Of a stretch of DNA of 12,921 nt, positions 1 to 6,892 are shown one piece after another. Origin of the DNA: Opitutaceae bacterium. GTDB lineage: Bacteria; Verrucomicrobiota; Verrucomicrobiia; Opitutales; Opitutaceae. The stretch covers positions 1,726 to 14,646 of the forward strand of contig PMSP01000069.1 in the NCBI GenBank assembly GCA_003168315.1. The letters run 5' to 3'. Under the pieces are notes generated by a model that did no database searches, was not told the DNA's origin, and saw only the letters and a list, made by a program, of their open reading frames with translations. Numbering within the stretch: position 1 is the first letter of the stretch; each line of letters starts with the position of its first letter. Position numbers and translations under genes: made by a program.

Positions 1-546
1 CTCGGCGACGCCATAACCGCCCTGTCGCAGGGGTGGAGCCTGACGAGCAACAGCTCGCTCCAGATCTGGTCCGACCGGGAGGCAACCGCAAGCGGCCCCA
101 CCCTTGCCAACGGCGTGAACCCCATCAGCAGCGGGACGCCGGGCGGCATGACGGTCAACGCGGCGATCCTGACGGGAAACACGCCGACCATTTCCGGGGG
201 TTCGGCGCCGAACAACAGCGGGGGCGCCCAGAACCTGGTCCGGATGATCGAGGACTGGTATTATCCCAATCCAACCGGGGCGACCAACACGGACGGCAGC
301 CCGGTCGGGATGAACCTCACCTTGAATGGCTCGCTAGGGCAGCTCTTCGTCTCCAAGTTCTTCGACGGCGAGTACAAGTCCGGCATGCAGCAGGCCTTGG
401 GCACGATAAGCCCGGGCGTCTACGACCGCGTGTACATCCAGCCGAAGACGCGCAAGCTGATCTACGACACGAATTTCAAGGTTCGGAGCCCAGCCGGCTC
501 GCCCTCAACGCCTAGCTATAACCGGGGCCCATACTTCTATCCCTGA
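1..546 (+). CDS. C-terminal part of a pilus/prepilin-associated surface protein (5' end outside window)
   Basis: The frame is open from base 1 to the TGA at 544-546, giving 181 residues without a start, so the gene begins upstream. Visible segments are ALSQGWSLTSNSSL near the start, TVNAAILTGNTPT in the middle, a Gly/Asn/Ser-rich stretch, then QNLVRMIEDW, LTLNGSLGQLF, a Tyr/Phe-containing region and the tail YIQPKTRKLIYDTNFK followed by a Pro/Ser-rich end. From memory, the order TVNAAILTG - (N)L.R..EDW - LTLNGS - P.TR....D..F matches the C-terminal region of large proteins found with type IV pilus or pseudopilin clusters in Verrucomicrobia and some delta-proteobacteria. They are thought to be exported and surface-associated. 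The exact role (pilus tip or adhesin-like) is inference. No downstream partner lies on the same strand within 150 bases except the separately promoted gene at 701. Confidence 0.7.
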   Translation, partial: LGDAITALSQGWSLTSNSSLQIWSDREATASGPTLANGVNPISSGTPGGMTVNAAILTGNTPTISGGSAPNNSGGAQNLVRMIEDWYYPNPTGATNTDGSPVGMNLTLNGSLGQLFVSKFFDGEYKSGMQQALGTISPGVYDRVYIQPKTRKLIYDTNFKVRSPAGSPSTPSYNRGPYFYP

Positions 547-553
547 GGCCGGC

Positions 554-571
554 GCCTTAGCGCAAGGCTTT
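554..571 (+). terminator. Weak hairpin after the pilus-associated gene
   Basis: GCCTT (554-558) pairs with AAGGC (564-568) around a 5-nt loop and is followed by only three T residues. It begins 8 bases after the stop codon at 544-546. The short stem and short T run make this a poor intrinsic terminator, so it is listed only as a possibility. Confidence 0.25.
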
Positions 572-635
572 CACGTAGAACGGTACCGCGGATGCGTTTG
601 ACGCCGGCGCCGGATTTCCCGGCGAGGGGCGCCAT

Positions 636-664
636 TTGACGAGGGAACACGGCGCGTGTATCCT
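636..664 (+). promoter_or_regulatory. Putative sigma70-type promoter for the WxxGxW protein
   Basis: TTGACG at 636-641 (5 of 6 matches to TTGACA) is followed after exactly 17 bases by TATCCT at 659-664 (4 of 6 to TATAAT). The start codon lies at 701, so a transcript would have a leader of about 30 nt. No Shine-Dalgarno sequence is visible in that leader. This promoter does not share the TTAGACTTGTC box seen at 1479 and 3646. Confidence 0.45.
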
Positions 665-700
665 TTGTCACCTGTTAATCGTCTTATTCCCACGTAAGCC

Positions 701-1447
701 ATGAATACACGGACACTCTTCCTCATACCTGCTGCACTCGCGCTCTGCGCGGCCAAGCCTGCCGACGCCTATGTTGGCATCGGCTTCAACCTGGCCCTCC
801 CCCTCTACTACCCGCCGTCCGGATACTATCCGGCCGCGCGTCCCGTCGTCTACCAGCCCACTCAGGCCGTGGGCGAAAGGGTGACGCCGGCACCCGGCCC
901 CGGATACGTCTGGATGGCCGGCCATTGGAACAACGTCTCCCAGCGCTGGGTGTGGGTTGCGGGCCACTGGGACCTGCCGCCTTCCCCGAGCGCGATCTGG
1001 ACCGCGGGCCACTGGGTCCAGGGCAGCTCGGGCTGGGTCTGGGTGGACGGCGCCTGGACAATCGGGGCCGCGTCCCCGCAGTCCTCGGCCCCCCCGTTGC
1101 CTCCGGGCTCCCCGGCTGGCGCGGACCTGCAGCCCCCTGGCAATGAGGCCCCGCCGTCGCCCCCTGGGGCCGCGGTCTCGACCCCGTCCTCGCCCGCTCC
1201 CTCGGGTCCCGAGATGGCCGACGGGACGGTCGTCAGCTACGATCCCCCTTCCCCTGTCGTCGAATACGTGCCCGTGGCCCCCTATCCGGATTCCGTCTGG
1301 GTCGGCGGGTTCTGGGGCTGGAACGGCGCCTGGTACTGGAACGGCGGCCACTATGCCGCGCGCCCCTTCCGCGGGGCGGCATGGGTCTCGGGCGGCTGGG
1401 CGCATGCGGGACGCGGCTGGGCCTGGCACGGCGGACACTGGCGCTGA
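701..1447 (+). CDS. Exported WxxGxW (YXWGXW) repeat protein
   Basis: The 248-residue product opens with a clear signal peptide (Arg near the N-terminus, hydrophobic core LFLIPAALALCAA, likely cleavage after PADA-23), so it should be periplasmic or outer-membrane associated. Two clusters of the repeat W-x-x-G-x-W follow. The first, about residues 71-120, reads WMAGHW, WVAGHW, WTAGHW, WVDGAW. The second, about 200-248, reads WVGGFW, WNGAWYW, WVSGGW, WHGGHW. They are joined by a Pro/Ser/Gly/Ala linker of roughly 75 residues. Short WxxGxW-repeat proteins of this kind are widespread in proteobacteria and Verrucomicrobia, and their molecular role is not established. The gene has its own promoter-like sequence and is separated by 73 bases from the ATPase gene downstream, which starts from a different box, so it is probably transcribed alone. 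The ATG has no recognisable ribosome-binding site. Confidence 0.85.
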   Translation: MNTRTLFLIPAALALCAAKPADAYVGIGFNLALPLYYPPSGYYPAARPVVYQPTQAVGERVTPAPGPGYVWMAGHWNNVSQRWVWVAGHWDLPPSPSAIWTAGHWVQGSSGWVWVDGAWTIGAASPQSSAPPLPPGSPAGADLQPPGNEAPPSPPGAAVSTPSSPAPSGPEMADGTVVSYDPPSPVVEYVPVAPYPDSVWVGGFWGWNGAWYWNGGHYAARPFRGAAWVSGGWAHAGRGWAWHGGHWR

Positions 1448-1478
1448 GGCCGGCAGATCCCGCCGGCGCCTGCAGATA

Positions 1479-1507
1479 TTAGACTTGTCTACCATCTGGC
1501 GTTAATT
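1479..1507 (+). promoter_or_regulatory. Shared-box promoter P-A with palindrome TAGAC-TT-GTCTA (first ATPase)
   Basis: TTAGAC (1479-1484) and TTAATT (1502-1507) are spaced by 17 bases like a -35/-10 pair. The 12-mer TAGACTTGTCTA (1480-1491) is a perfect inverted repeat with a 2-bp centre and overlaps the -35 position, as an operator would. The GTG start at 1521 is only 13 bases after the -10-like box, implying an almost leaderless mRNA. The same 11-mer, spacing and GTTAAT recur at 3646-3674. The symmetry resembles short operators of BlaI/MecI/CopY-type repressors in architecture, but the GAC/GTC core differs from their ACA/TGT core, so the regulator is unknown. Confidence 0.55.
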
Positions 1508-1520
1508 TCGGTTCCGGGCC

Positions 1521-3614
1521 GTGACCCGGAACCAGTATGCGCGCTATGTCCTGGCGAGGATCGCCGAGGCAACCGCGGTAGCGTCCGCGGCCGTGCTCCT
1601 GGCGCACCTTCTCCAGCGGCTGGGAATCCTGTCACCCCTTCACTGGGAGCCCCCGTGGATCCCCCCCGGGCGGCGCCCCGTCGCCCGCCTCGAATGGTGG
1701 GCCTGGCCCGCGCTGTGGGGAGTCCTTGCCCATGGGATCCTCGGTCCGAAGCAGCGAAGGCCCGTGTACCTCAAGGTTCCCGGGGCCATGTACGCCTACG
1801 CCGGGATAACCGTCGGCCGCAACGCAGGCTGCCGGGGCGGCTGCGTGACCGGCGCCACCGGGTCCGGCAAGACCCTCGCCTGCATCATGCCGCGGCTTCA
1901 CTCCATGTGCGTCAACGAGTCCGGCGTCGAGCGGCCCGGGTGGCGGTCCAGCTCGGAAAGGCGGGCTCTTGAGGACGCCAGGGACAGCCACCGGGCCGCG
2001 TCAGCCGCCGCGCAGTCCGAGATGGACGAGCTCACCGCGCGCCTTGCGGCGGCGACCCGCGACGGATGGGCGGCAGGATGCGAGGCCACGGAGTGGCAGC
2101 TTGCGAGGCTGCGCCGCCAGCGGGAGGAAGGCGCGCAGAGCCTCCAGCGGGCAAGCGATCCCTGCCGGCGCCTGAGGTTCAGGATCGCGCCGTGGGGCGG
2201 GTTCGTGTGCGGCGAGAAGGGGAACGAATGGCAGGCCGTCGAGTCCCTCCTGCGCCACCACGGCCGCGAGGAGGACCTCTGCGTCCTAAGGACGCGGCCC
2301 CCCGGCTCGCCGCGCGACTGGACACCGGCCGTCACGTTCAACCTCATGTCCATGGACGAGGTGCCGGCGGACACATGCGCGAAGATACTCGTCGACACCG
2401 GCCTCGCCGTCGAGGAGGCCTGCACCCGGGACGAGTTCTTCGTGCCGCAGGCCAGGGACAAGATCGCCTGGGGAATCCGGCTTGTGCGGGCCGTAAAGGC
2501 GGCGGCCAGGTCGACCACGGGCAAGGGCGCCCCCGACGCCAATCCCGGCTTCCTGACGATCTTCGACATACTGACCGTGCAGGACAGCTACCGCAGGTAC
2601 CTCGTCAGGTGCGCGGGCGCCTACCCGGGCCTCGAGTCGTCGGAGGCCTTCTCGGAGGCGCGCTACCAGCTTGAGAACAACTACTGGAACCAGCCGGCCG
2701 ACCAGCTCGGCGGCGTGCGGAGCACGCTCTACAACTTCCTCGTCCCGTTCTCGGAGCCCGAGATCGCCGAGGTCTTCTGCGCGGGAAGCACCTTCGACCT
2801 GAGGGACATCCAGCTCGGCAAGGTCGTCTGCCTCGCGGTGCCGCAGAAGTTCGCGCTCCAGCGGCGCTACGTGGCCACGTTCCTGAAGGCCCTGGTCTAC
2901 CAGATCGTGCTCGAGCGCTTCGACCGGCAGGCGGACCACCCCGGATGGCTTGACCGCAACGTCATCGTGGTCGAGCAGGACGAGTGGCAGCGGCACGCGG
3001 TGAGGGCGGACTGCGAGGTCGACGTCGTGCGGGAGGCCATGGGGGCCGTCTACGCGGCGACCCAGTCCCAGAATTCCGTCTGGCTCAGGCTGGGCGGCCG
3101 GGAGAAGGCCGCCCCGATGATCGCCAACCTGCGCAACCGCTGGATATGCCAGGCGGCCACCGAGGAATGCGCGGGGGAGAGCTCGTCGCTCCTGGCCGCG
3201 CGGGTCTCCCGCCAGGTCTCGCACACCCGCGGGGACGGCGGCCGGACGACGAGCGTCTCCTTCGCCGAGCGCCCCTTCCTCCCCACCCGCGAGCTGCGCT
3301 CGCTCGCGCCGTTCCACGTCGTCTTCGCCCCGGCCGAGGGGCGCTGGCTCTACCGCAGGTGCATCGCCATGCCCGCGACGCCGGACGGACGCATACCGCC
3401 CTGGTGGTTCGGGGACTGGAACCCGCTGCACTGGCTCCTCCACTTCCTGCGCCTTCCCGAGAGGATCCGGGGCTTCCGCCTGCATCCCGGCGACGGGTTC
3501 GTCCCGCCGTGGAGGGCGAGCGCCCCGCTGCGGGCGCAGGTGCGCCGTCTGGCGGGCCTCGACGGGACATTCATCATCCTGTCCGGGGTGCGCGCGCGGG
3601 ACGCAGGCAGGTGA
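1521..3614 (+). CDS. Membrane-anchored VirD4/TraG-type ATPase with coiled-coil insertion
   Basis: The 697-residue product looks like a type IV coupling-protein ATPase, a ring-forming DNA/substrate pump at the inner membrane. Two N-terminal hydrophobic segments (about 10-31 and 59-74) are followed by Walker A GATGSGKT (111-118), the strand PWGGFVCGEKGNEW (224-237) that parallels the post-Walker-A strand of TraG/VirD4, Walker B VIVVEQDE (481-488, Asp487/Glu488) and the TQSQNS element (514-519) expected at the motif III Gln. Between Walker A and the next strand sits an Arg/Glu/Ala-rich helical insertion (about 140-215) that is not typical of the family. The C-terminus contains a Trp-rich stretch around 628-645. 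The GTG start was chosen because it precedes the first membrane segment and sits directly after the promoter box; no Shine-Dalgarno is present. It stands immediately upstream of a secreted protein, a relaxase-like protein and a second ATPase. An alternative reading is an HerA/FtsK-related pump with another cargo. Confidence 0.8.
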   Translation: MTRNQYARYVLARIAEATAVASAAVLLAHLLQRLGILSPLHWEPPWIPPGRRPVARLEWWAWPALWGVLAHGILGPKQRRPVYLKVPGAMYAYAGITVGRNAGCRGGCVTGATGSGKTLACIMPRLHSMCVNESGVERPGWRSSSERRALEDARDSHRAASAAAQSEMDELTARLAAATRDGWAAGCEATEWQLARLRRQREEGAQSLQRASDPCRRLRFRIAPWGGFVCGEKGNEWQAVESLLRHHGREEDLCVLRTRPPGSPRDWTPAVTFNLMSMDEVPADTCAKILVDTGLAVEEACTRDEFFVPQARDKIAWGIRLVRAVKAAARSTTGKGAPDANPGFLTIFDILTVQDSYRRYLVRCAGAYPGLESSEAFSEARYQLENNYWNQPADQLGGVRSTLYNFLVPFSEPEIAEVFCAGSTFDLRDIQLGKVVCLAVPQKFALQRRYVATFLKALVYQIVLERFDRQADHPGWLDRNVIVVEQDEWQRHAVRADCEVDVVREAMGAVYAATQSQNSVWLRLGGREKAAPMIANLRNRWICQAATEECAGESSSLLAARVSRQVSHTRGDGGRTTSVSFAERPFLPTRELRSLAPFHVVFAPAEGRWLYRRCIAMPATPDGRIPPWWFGDWNPLHWLLHFLRLPERIRGFRLHPGDGFVPPWRASAPLRAQVRRLAGLDGTFIILSGVRARDAGR

Positions 3615-3645
3615 GTCCCGAAGAAAAGTGATAGGGGAGTATATT

Positions 3646-3674
3646 TTAGACTTGTCCTAGAATGTGTGTTAATC
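3646..3674 (+). promoter_or_regulatory. Shared-box promoter P-B (secreted protein-relaxase-ATPase operon)
   Basis: TTAGAC (3646-3651) and TTAATC (3669-3674) are 17 bases apart. TTAGACTTGTC (3646-3656) is identical to 1479-1489, and GTTAAT (3668-3673) follows after exactly 11 bases, as at the first promoter, while the 11 intervening bases differ. The palindrome is imperfect here (TAGAC-TT-GTCcTA). The ATG at 3690 is 15 bases beyond the -10-like box, so the leader is again very short. Confidence 0.55.
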
Positions 3675-3689
3675 ATCCCATCGCCGCCG

Positions 3690-5366
3690 ATGAAAACGAA
3701 TGCGATCCGCTTTGCCCTCGGATGCCTGCTCGCGGTCTCCTCCGCCGTCGCCCCCTTCGCGAGCGCCCAGTCCGGGCGCTATTCCTCCGAGTCGGTCACG
3801 CTTGGCGCCGGGGGATACACCCTCAACTTCGGGGTACTGTGGACCTGCGATGACGACACCCGGGGGACCGCCAGCAGCGCCGGGGAGATCGACCTGGTGG
3901 ACGGCGGCGGGAACCTGGCGGCCCGGGTGCTCGCGACGGTCGACGCGGGAAGCCCGGTCGTCACGGTGACGGGCGCCGGGGCCGTGTCGGGCGTCACGAC
4001 CTCGATCAACATCTACGGGGCGGCCGGCACGCCGGCCGATGGCTACCTGCACGGGACCTGGTCAATCACGGGGCTCGGCCCCGGCGCGTACACGCTGCGC
4101 TTCTGGTTCAGCCAGAGGTCTGTAGCCGGAAAGGCCGCGAGCACCATCACGACCGAAGCCATGGATTCCGGCGGCGGCGGCACCGTTGGCGGAGCACCAA
4201 CCCCCACCCCGACACCAACCCCCACACCGACGCCGACCCCTTCGCCGACCCGGGCGCCCTCGCCGCCGTCCGTGAGCCTGGCGGCCCCGGTGTCGCCCAC
4301 CGTCTTCCAGGCGGCAAGCGTCGGCGCCACGGCGCTCGCGTCGGCCGGCGGCAATCCGCTCGCGTCCGTCTCTATCACCGTCTCCGAGGACAACGGGACG
4401 ACCTGGTCGCCCATCGTCTCCGATTCCCATCCGTCAAGCCCCTCCGACTCGGAAGTCGCGCAGTATGCGTTCGCCGTGGCGGGCGCCGCCACGCTTCGCG
4501 CGGTCGCAACGGACACGACGGGCCTCACGGCAACGGCGACGCAGGCAGTGTCCGTGGGAAAGGCGAATCCGCCGGCGGTCTCCGTTTCGCCGGCATCGTC
4601 GTCCCTCGTCGCGGGGCAGTCCGTCGCCTTCGCCGCGTCCGGAGGAGCCACGGGAACCTACGCCTGGGGCGGCTCGGCGTCGGGCTCGGGCGCGTCGCAG
4701 GCGGTCACCTTCACCTCTCCGGGCACGTTCGCCGTGACGGCAGTCGACCCCGGAAACGCGAATTACAACCCGTCGGCCACCGCCTCGGCGACCGTGACCG
4801 TCCAGGCCGCCTTCTACACCCTTTCCGTCGCGGCCACGGCAGGCGGCAGCGCGGCGGGAGGGGGAAGCTACCCTCCGAACGCGCAGGCCTCGGCGATCGC
4901 TGCCTGCGATCCCGGCAACATGTTTGCGGGCTGGACGGGAGACGTCACCGGGGCAAACCCATCGATCTCGGTCCTCATGAACGCGAGCAAGTCGATCACA
5001 GCCCATTTCTCGGCGCTCCTTTCGCAGTCGATCTCGTTTGTGCAGCCCGGCCCGGTGACGATCCGGACGCCTGCGTTTGCCCTCCTGGCATCGGCGTCAA
5101 GCGGGCTTCCCGTGACGCTCGCGCTCACCTCCGGGCCGGCTTCGCTGGCGGCGGACGTCGTCACCCCGGAGGGCACCACCGGCCAGGTGACGATAACCGC
5201 GAGCCAACCGGGAAATTCGCAATACCTTCCCGCCCAGCCTGTTGTGATCTCGTTTCCCATCGGGTCGCCGCCCGTCGGCGTGATCCTTGCCGACGATTCC
5301 CCGGCGACGAAGAAATCCGACAAGGCAACGAGGACCACGAGCTACACCAGTGGTCCGGAACATTGA
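3690..5366 (+). CDS. Secreted multi-domain beta-sandwich protein with PT linker and InlB-type repeat
   Basis: The 558-residue protein starts with a signal peptide (about 1-26, cleavage after ASA). Residues 27-165 form a Gly/Thr/Ser-rich beta domain of unknown family. A Pro-Thr linker (about 169-192) follows, then an Ig-like unit (EDNGTTWSPI region), a second PKD/Ig-like unit (AYNP-type ending NANYNPSATASATVTV), an InlB B-repeat-like unit (FYTLSVAATAGGSA ... MFAGWTGDVTG ... ITAHFS), and an MBG-like unit (ISFVQPGPV ... SSGLPVTLALTSGPA ... QPGNSQYLPA). The tail is charged, with no membrane anchor or sorting motif. Such domain chains are typical of cell-surface or secreted adhesive proteins. The in-frame ATG at 3690 is preferred over an upstream alternative at 3666 because it starts the signal peptide and clears the promoter box. 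Only 11 bases separate its stop from the relaxase-like gene, so it appears to be the first cistron of a three-gene operon. A function as surface contact or mating factor is inference. Confidence 0.75.
   Translation: MKTNAIRFALGCLLAVSSAVAPFASAQSGRYSSESVTLGAGGYTLNFGVLWTCDDDTRGTASSAGEIDLVDGGGNLAARVLATVDAGSPVVTVTGAGAVSGVTTSINIYGAAGTPADGYLHGTWSITGLGPGAYTLRFWFSQRSVAGKAASTITTEAMDSGGGGTVGGAPTPTPTPTPTPTPTPSPTRAPSPPSVSLAAPVSPTVFQAASVGATALASAGGNPLASVSITVSEDNGTTWSPIVSDSHPSSPSDSEVAQYAFAVAGAATLRAVATDTTGLTATATQAVSVGKANPPAVSVSPASSSLVAGQSVAFAASGGATGTYAWGGSASGSGASQAVTFTSPGTFAVTAVDPGNANYNPSATASATVTVQAAFYTLSVAATAGGSAAGGGSYPPNAQASAIAACDPGNMFAGWTGDVTGANPSISVLMNASKSITAHFSALLSQSISFVQPGPVTIRTPAFALLASASSGLPVTLALTSGPASLAADVVTPEGTTGQVTITASQPGNSQYLPAQPVVISFPIGSPPVGVILADDSPATKKSDKATRTTSYTSGPEH
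4197..4250 (+). repeat. Simple tandem repeat encoding the Pro-Thr linker
   Basis: An 18-base unit at 4197-4214 is repeated at 4215-4232 with two mismatches, followed by degenerate ccgacc copies to 4250. It encodes alternating Pro and Thr in the linker of the secreted protein. Such tracts may vary in length between strains by replication slippage; that is inference. Confidence 0.6.
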
Positions 5367-5370
5367 GGAA
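5365..5370 (+). promoter_or_regulatory. Shine-Dalgarno GAGGAA overlapping the upstream stop codon
   Basis: GAGGAA overlaps the TGA (5364-5366) of the secreted-protein gene and lies 7 bases before the ATG at 5378. It is the only good ribosome-binding site in the window. It decides the start at 5378 over the in-frame TTG at 5363 and suggests translational coupling within the operon. Confidence 0.6.
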
Positions 5371-5377
5371 ACCCGCC

Positions 5378-6892
5378 ATGGAACGGCCGAACCTCCCTTT
5401 CCCTTTGGCGGTGAATTCAAGCAGCCATTCCCACTATCACCGGTTCCTGCTGGGGGCGGACCCGGCGGTCCTGGCCCCGTTTCCAAAGCCGTATTGCATC
5501 GGGGAGCTCGGAACGCCGCTCGCGCGCCTCGCCGGCAGCCTGGACCTCCAGAGATGGAGAAAGCTCTACCACGGATCTTTCCCCTGGGTCGCGGGCTTCG
5601 GCGGCCAGCACTACGACCTGGGAAACGTACCGGCCCACCGGCCTCTCCCAAGGGAATACGCCCGGCCGGTGAGGAAGTTCGGCGCCTTCGACTTCGTCCA
5701 GGCGGCGGACCCGTCCGTCTCGGCGCTGGCGCTGGTCGCCGGCGACAGCCGGGTCCTCGCGCGCTTCATGGCGCTCAGCGACGACTTCTCCAGGCGCATC
5801 GAGGAGGGGGCGGCGTCGCGGAGCCCGGGCCCCACGGGCTCGCGGGCCACGGCGCGCATGCTCGCCGGCCAGTTCGCCGAGCCGAACAACCGGTGGCTGA
5901 TGCCCTACCTGCACGTGCATGCCCGCGTCCTCAATTTCACGGGGTTCAGGGAGGAGCCGGGCCGCCTGGACTGCATCGACCCCGCCGCGCTCGCCCGCGC
6001 CGCCCAGCGGGCCAAGCTGCAGTGGGTCGGCAGGCAGGCCGAGGCCCTTTCCGACCTCGGCTACCGGGTGGGCGTCTGCGAGGGCCCTGCGCCGGCGCTG
6101 CGCGTCGAGGGAGTCTGCGGCAGGCTCCTGGCGGCCATCGAGGCACCCCGGATAGCCGTCATGCGCATCCTCGAAAAGATCCTCGTCGGGGACAGGCCCC
6201 CTTCCGTCGAGCGGCTCGCGGCGGAGTTGCCGGCCCCGGTCATCGCGGCGATGGCGGAGGAGCTCGAGTCGGCGCTCGCGCGGTCCCACTTCCTCCACAG
6301 GCCGGCTAAGGTCGCCATTCCCTCCGAGGGGCCCTGGAGGGGCTCGGTCCGCGAGCACCTCGGGCATTATTGCCCGGGCTCCCTCGACCAGCTGGACGCG
6401 GCGGCGCTCCGGGCAAGGGCCGTCCCTTGTGAATCCTGCATCTTCCCGACTCCGCCGCTCGACCCGGCCCATTGCCATGCGCCTGCGGCGGAGTGCCTCG
6501 AGGCGAGGAGCCAGCTTCCGAGGGACCCCGACCTCGGCGTTCCGGCCGCACCCGGGGTCCCCGGGCTCGCGGCGCCCGCCTTCCTGGCCGCGGAGTTCGA
6601 GGAAACCCTGATGGAGGTGAACGAGCGGATCATCAGGGCCGGCCCTTCCGACCCGCTTGTCTGCCTCCGGGGGATGCTGGCGCGGATCGACCATCTCTCG
6701 GAGGGGGCGGACGCGTCGCAGCTCCGGCAGTCGCGGGCGCTCCTCGCCGCCGAGCTCGAGGCGCGGGCGCCGGAGCGCGCCCCGGCCCCCCTGCGGGAGC
6801 GGGCGCCGCTCGATTCGCTGGACGACCTGTTTGAGGACGCCTCACTCGCCCGCGCCGCATGCGAGCAGGAGATCGGGGGCCGAAGCCTGTGA
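5378..6892 (+). CDS. MobF/TrwC-like relaxase-domain protein without helicase, with Glu in the metal site
   Basis: The 504-residue product matches the MobF relaxase core in motif order. A Tyr lies near the N-terminus (Tyr20 in HSHYHRF, candidate nicking residue). FDFVQAADPSVSALAL (104-119) corresponds to the family's DxTFSxPKSVS strand. FAEPNNR (166-172) followed by PYLHVHARVLNFT (176-188) corresponds to FxHxTSR ... PqLHtHavvlN. In TrwC/TraI the metal is held by three His with 11 residues between the first two. Here the equivalent positions are Glu168, His179 and His181 with the same spacing, so the first His is replaced by Glu. No Walker motif or helicase domain follows. The C-terminal half has a possible winged-helix-like segment (about 255-310), a Cys/His cluster (C351, C354, H365, C366, H367, C373) and helices. 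Nicking and covalent attachment to DNA are the family's activity; whether this protein retains it is open. It overlaps the downstream ATPase by 4 bases, a classic relaxase-coupling protein pairing. Confidence 0.75.
   Translation: MERPNLPFPLAVNSSSHSHYHRFLLGADPAVLAPFPKPYCIGELGTPLARLAGSLDLQRWRKLYHGSFPWVAGFGGQHYDLGNVPAHRPLPREYARPVRKFGAFDFVQAADPSVSALALVAGDSRVLARFMALSDDFSRRIEEGAASRSPGPTGSRATARMLAGQFAEPNNRWLMPYLHVHARVLNFTGFREEPGRLDCIDPAALARAAQRAKLQWVGRQAEALSDLGYRVGVCEGPAPALRVEGVCGRLLAAIEAPRIAVMRILEKILVGDRPPSVERLAAELPAPVIAAMAEELESALARSHFLHRPAKVAIPSEGPWRGSVREHLGHYCPGSLDQLDAAALRARAVPCESCIFPTPPLDPAHCHAPAAECLEARSQLPRDPDLGVPAAPGVPGLAAPAFLAAEFEETLMEVNERIIRAGPSDPLVCLRGMLARIDHLSEGADASQLRQSRALLAAELEARAPERAPAPLRERAPLDSLDDLFEDASLARAACEQEIGGRSL

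Noticed and set aside
33..515. 160-codon plus-strand frame over the pilus-associated gene
   Set aside because: Out of frame with the recognised C-terminal domain and rich in Arg/Gln/Pro.
668..1495. 275-codon minus-strand frame opposite the WxxGxW protein
   Set aside because: The plus strand has signal peptide and repeats; the minus-strand translation is low-complexity Arg/Gly/Pro.
2286..3485. 399-codon open frame on the minus strand inside the first ATPase gene
   Set aside because: Shadow of the GC-rich coding frame; the plus-strand protein has Walker B and related motifs in this stretch.
3597..3620. CGGGAC/GTCCCG hairpin across the stop codon of the first ATPase
   Set aside because: 12-nt loop and no T run afterwards, so not a convincing intrinsic terminator.
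5417..6694. 425-codon open frame on the minus strand inside the relaxase-like gene
   Set aside because: Antisense shadow; no coherent domains, while the plus strand carries well-aligned MobF motifs.
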